DNA of 21,306 nt, from the NCBI GenBank assembly GCA_049679965.1, contig JBAUGX010000201.1, positions 1 through 21,306 of the forward strand, written 5' to 3'. This DNA comes from 2-12-FULL-65-11 sp049679965 (GTDB taxonomy: Bacteria; Acidobacteriota; Vicinamibacteria; Vicinamibacterales; CAVVIG01). Below, one piece after another: positions 21,183 through 21,306 of the stretch. A program made the translations under genes and the position numbers. A model generated the notes under the pieces. That model was not told where the DNA came from and made no database searches. It saw nothing but the letters and a program-made list of their open reading frames with translations. The first letter of the stretch is position 1; every line of letters begins with the position of its first letter.

Positions 21183-21306
21183 ATGCGCCGGATTTCACGC
21201 CGTTCGATGCTCCACGCGCTGGCGGGGCAGGCGCTCGTCGCGCGGGCCGCGTCTGGCCAGACCCGAGGGACGGTGGCTCCCAAGCCGCTGCCGCGCGGCG
21301 CCGTGA
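21183..21306 (+). CDS. Start of a probable Tat-exported protein (cut by window edge)
   Basis: Only the first 41 codons are in view. They read MRRISRRSMLHALAGQALVA, then a short hydrophobic run and ASGQT, which looks like a twin-arginine signal with a probable cleavage site near residue 26. The mature protein is out of view, so no function is given. It starts 19 bp after the hydrolase gene on the same strand and may be co-transcribed with it. No strong ribosome site is seen, so the start is tentative. Confidence 0.5.
   Translation, partial: MRRISRRSMLHALAGQALVARAASGQTRGTVAPKPLPRGAV

Noticed and set aside
19118..21283. A 721-residue open frame on the minus strand across the AIM24 and hydrolase genes
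   Set aside because: It runs through two genes and their shared promoter in another frame, and is low in complexity.
1..21306. CRISPR arrays, tRNA or rRNA genes, insertion sequences, prophage genes
   Set aside because: No regularly spaced repeats beyond the three REP-like copies, no cloverleaf or rRNA sequences recognised by eye, and no transposase, integrase or phage structural motifs in any convincing gene.

Overview
The window is high-GC bacterial DNA with dense, mostly operonic coding and small intergenic gaps. The gene content points to Acidobacteriota, most likely the Vicinamibacteria: a CBM9/DUF5916 outer-membrane-type protein, an ECF sigma factor with a HEAT-repeat anti-sigma factor and a DUF4097 protein, many exported metal-fold enzymes, and palindromic repeats that give a protein a PAEAGHY tail. 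The lineage is inferred from these features. There is no rRNA, tRNA, CRISPR array or insertion sequence.

Layout. 1-1114 (minus): the 5' part of a SAM-dependent methyltransferase and a small zinc-cluster protein. 1252-4682 (plus): a Tat-exported zinc alcohol dehydrogenase closed by a strong terminator, a secreted two-domain VOC protein and a secreted MBL-fold hydrolase. 4757-6601: a multi-pass membrane protein with histidine clusters and a TPR-like tail. 6605-6877 (minus): a UBP-type zinc finger. 6955-11891 (plus): a four-gene operon of ECF sigma factor, membrane anti-sigma factor with HEAT-like repeats, DUF4097 protein and DUF5916 protein. 11906-12943 (minus): an MBL-fold protein carrying two EF-hand loops. 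13286-16811 (plus): an SdpR-like repressor, an SdpI-like membrane protein, three REP-like palindromes, then an ABC ATPase and permease. 16923-19157 (plus): an HxlR regulator with an SRPBCC protein, then an ArsR regulator with an AHSA1/SRPBCC protein and a DinB protein. 19198-21163: an AIM24-family protein (minus) and an alpha/beta hydrolase (plus) fired from overlapping divergent promoters. The start of a probable Tat-exported protein runs off the end.

How the genes work together. Between 13.2 and 19.2 kb, three small winged-helix regulators (SdpR-like, HxlR, ArsR) each have a clear inverted repeat laid directly over their own promoter. The HxlR site is repeated in front of the neighbouring SRPBCC gene (18 of 20 bases identical). 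These look like three compact, self-repressing sense-and-respond modules with different operators. The SdpR/SdpI pair resembles the toxin-immunity relay of Bacillus subtilis, but no SdpC-like toxin gene is visible.

Start signals come in two kinds. Many genes have Shine-Dalgarno sequences. At least five start codons lack one and instead sit 7-8 bases after a TANNNT -10 hexamer, the layout expected for leaderless mRNAs. All function calls come from reading motifs by eye; no database search was run.
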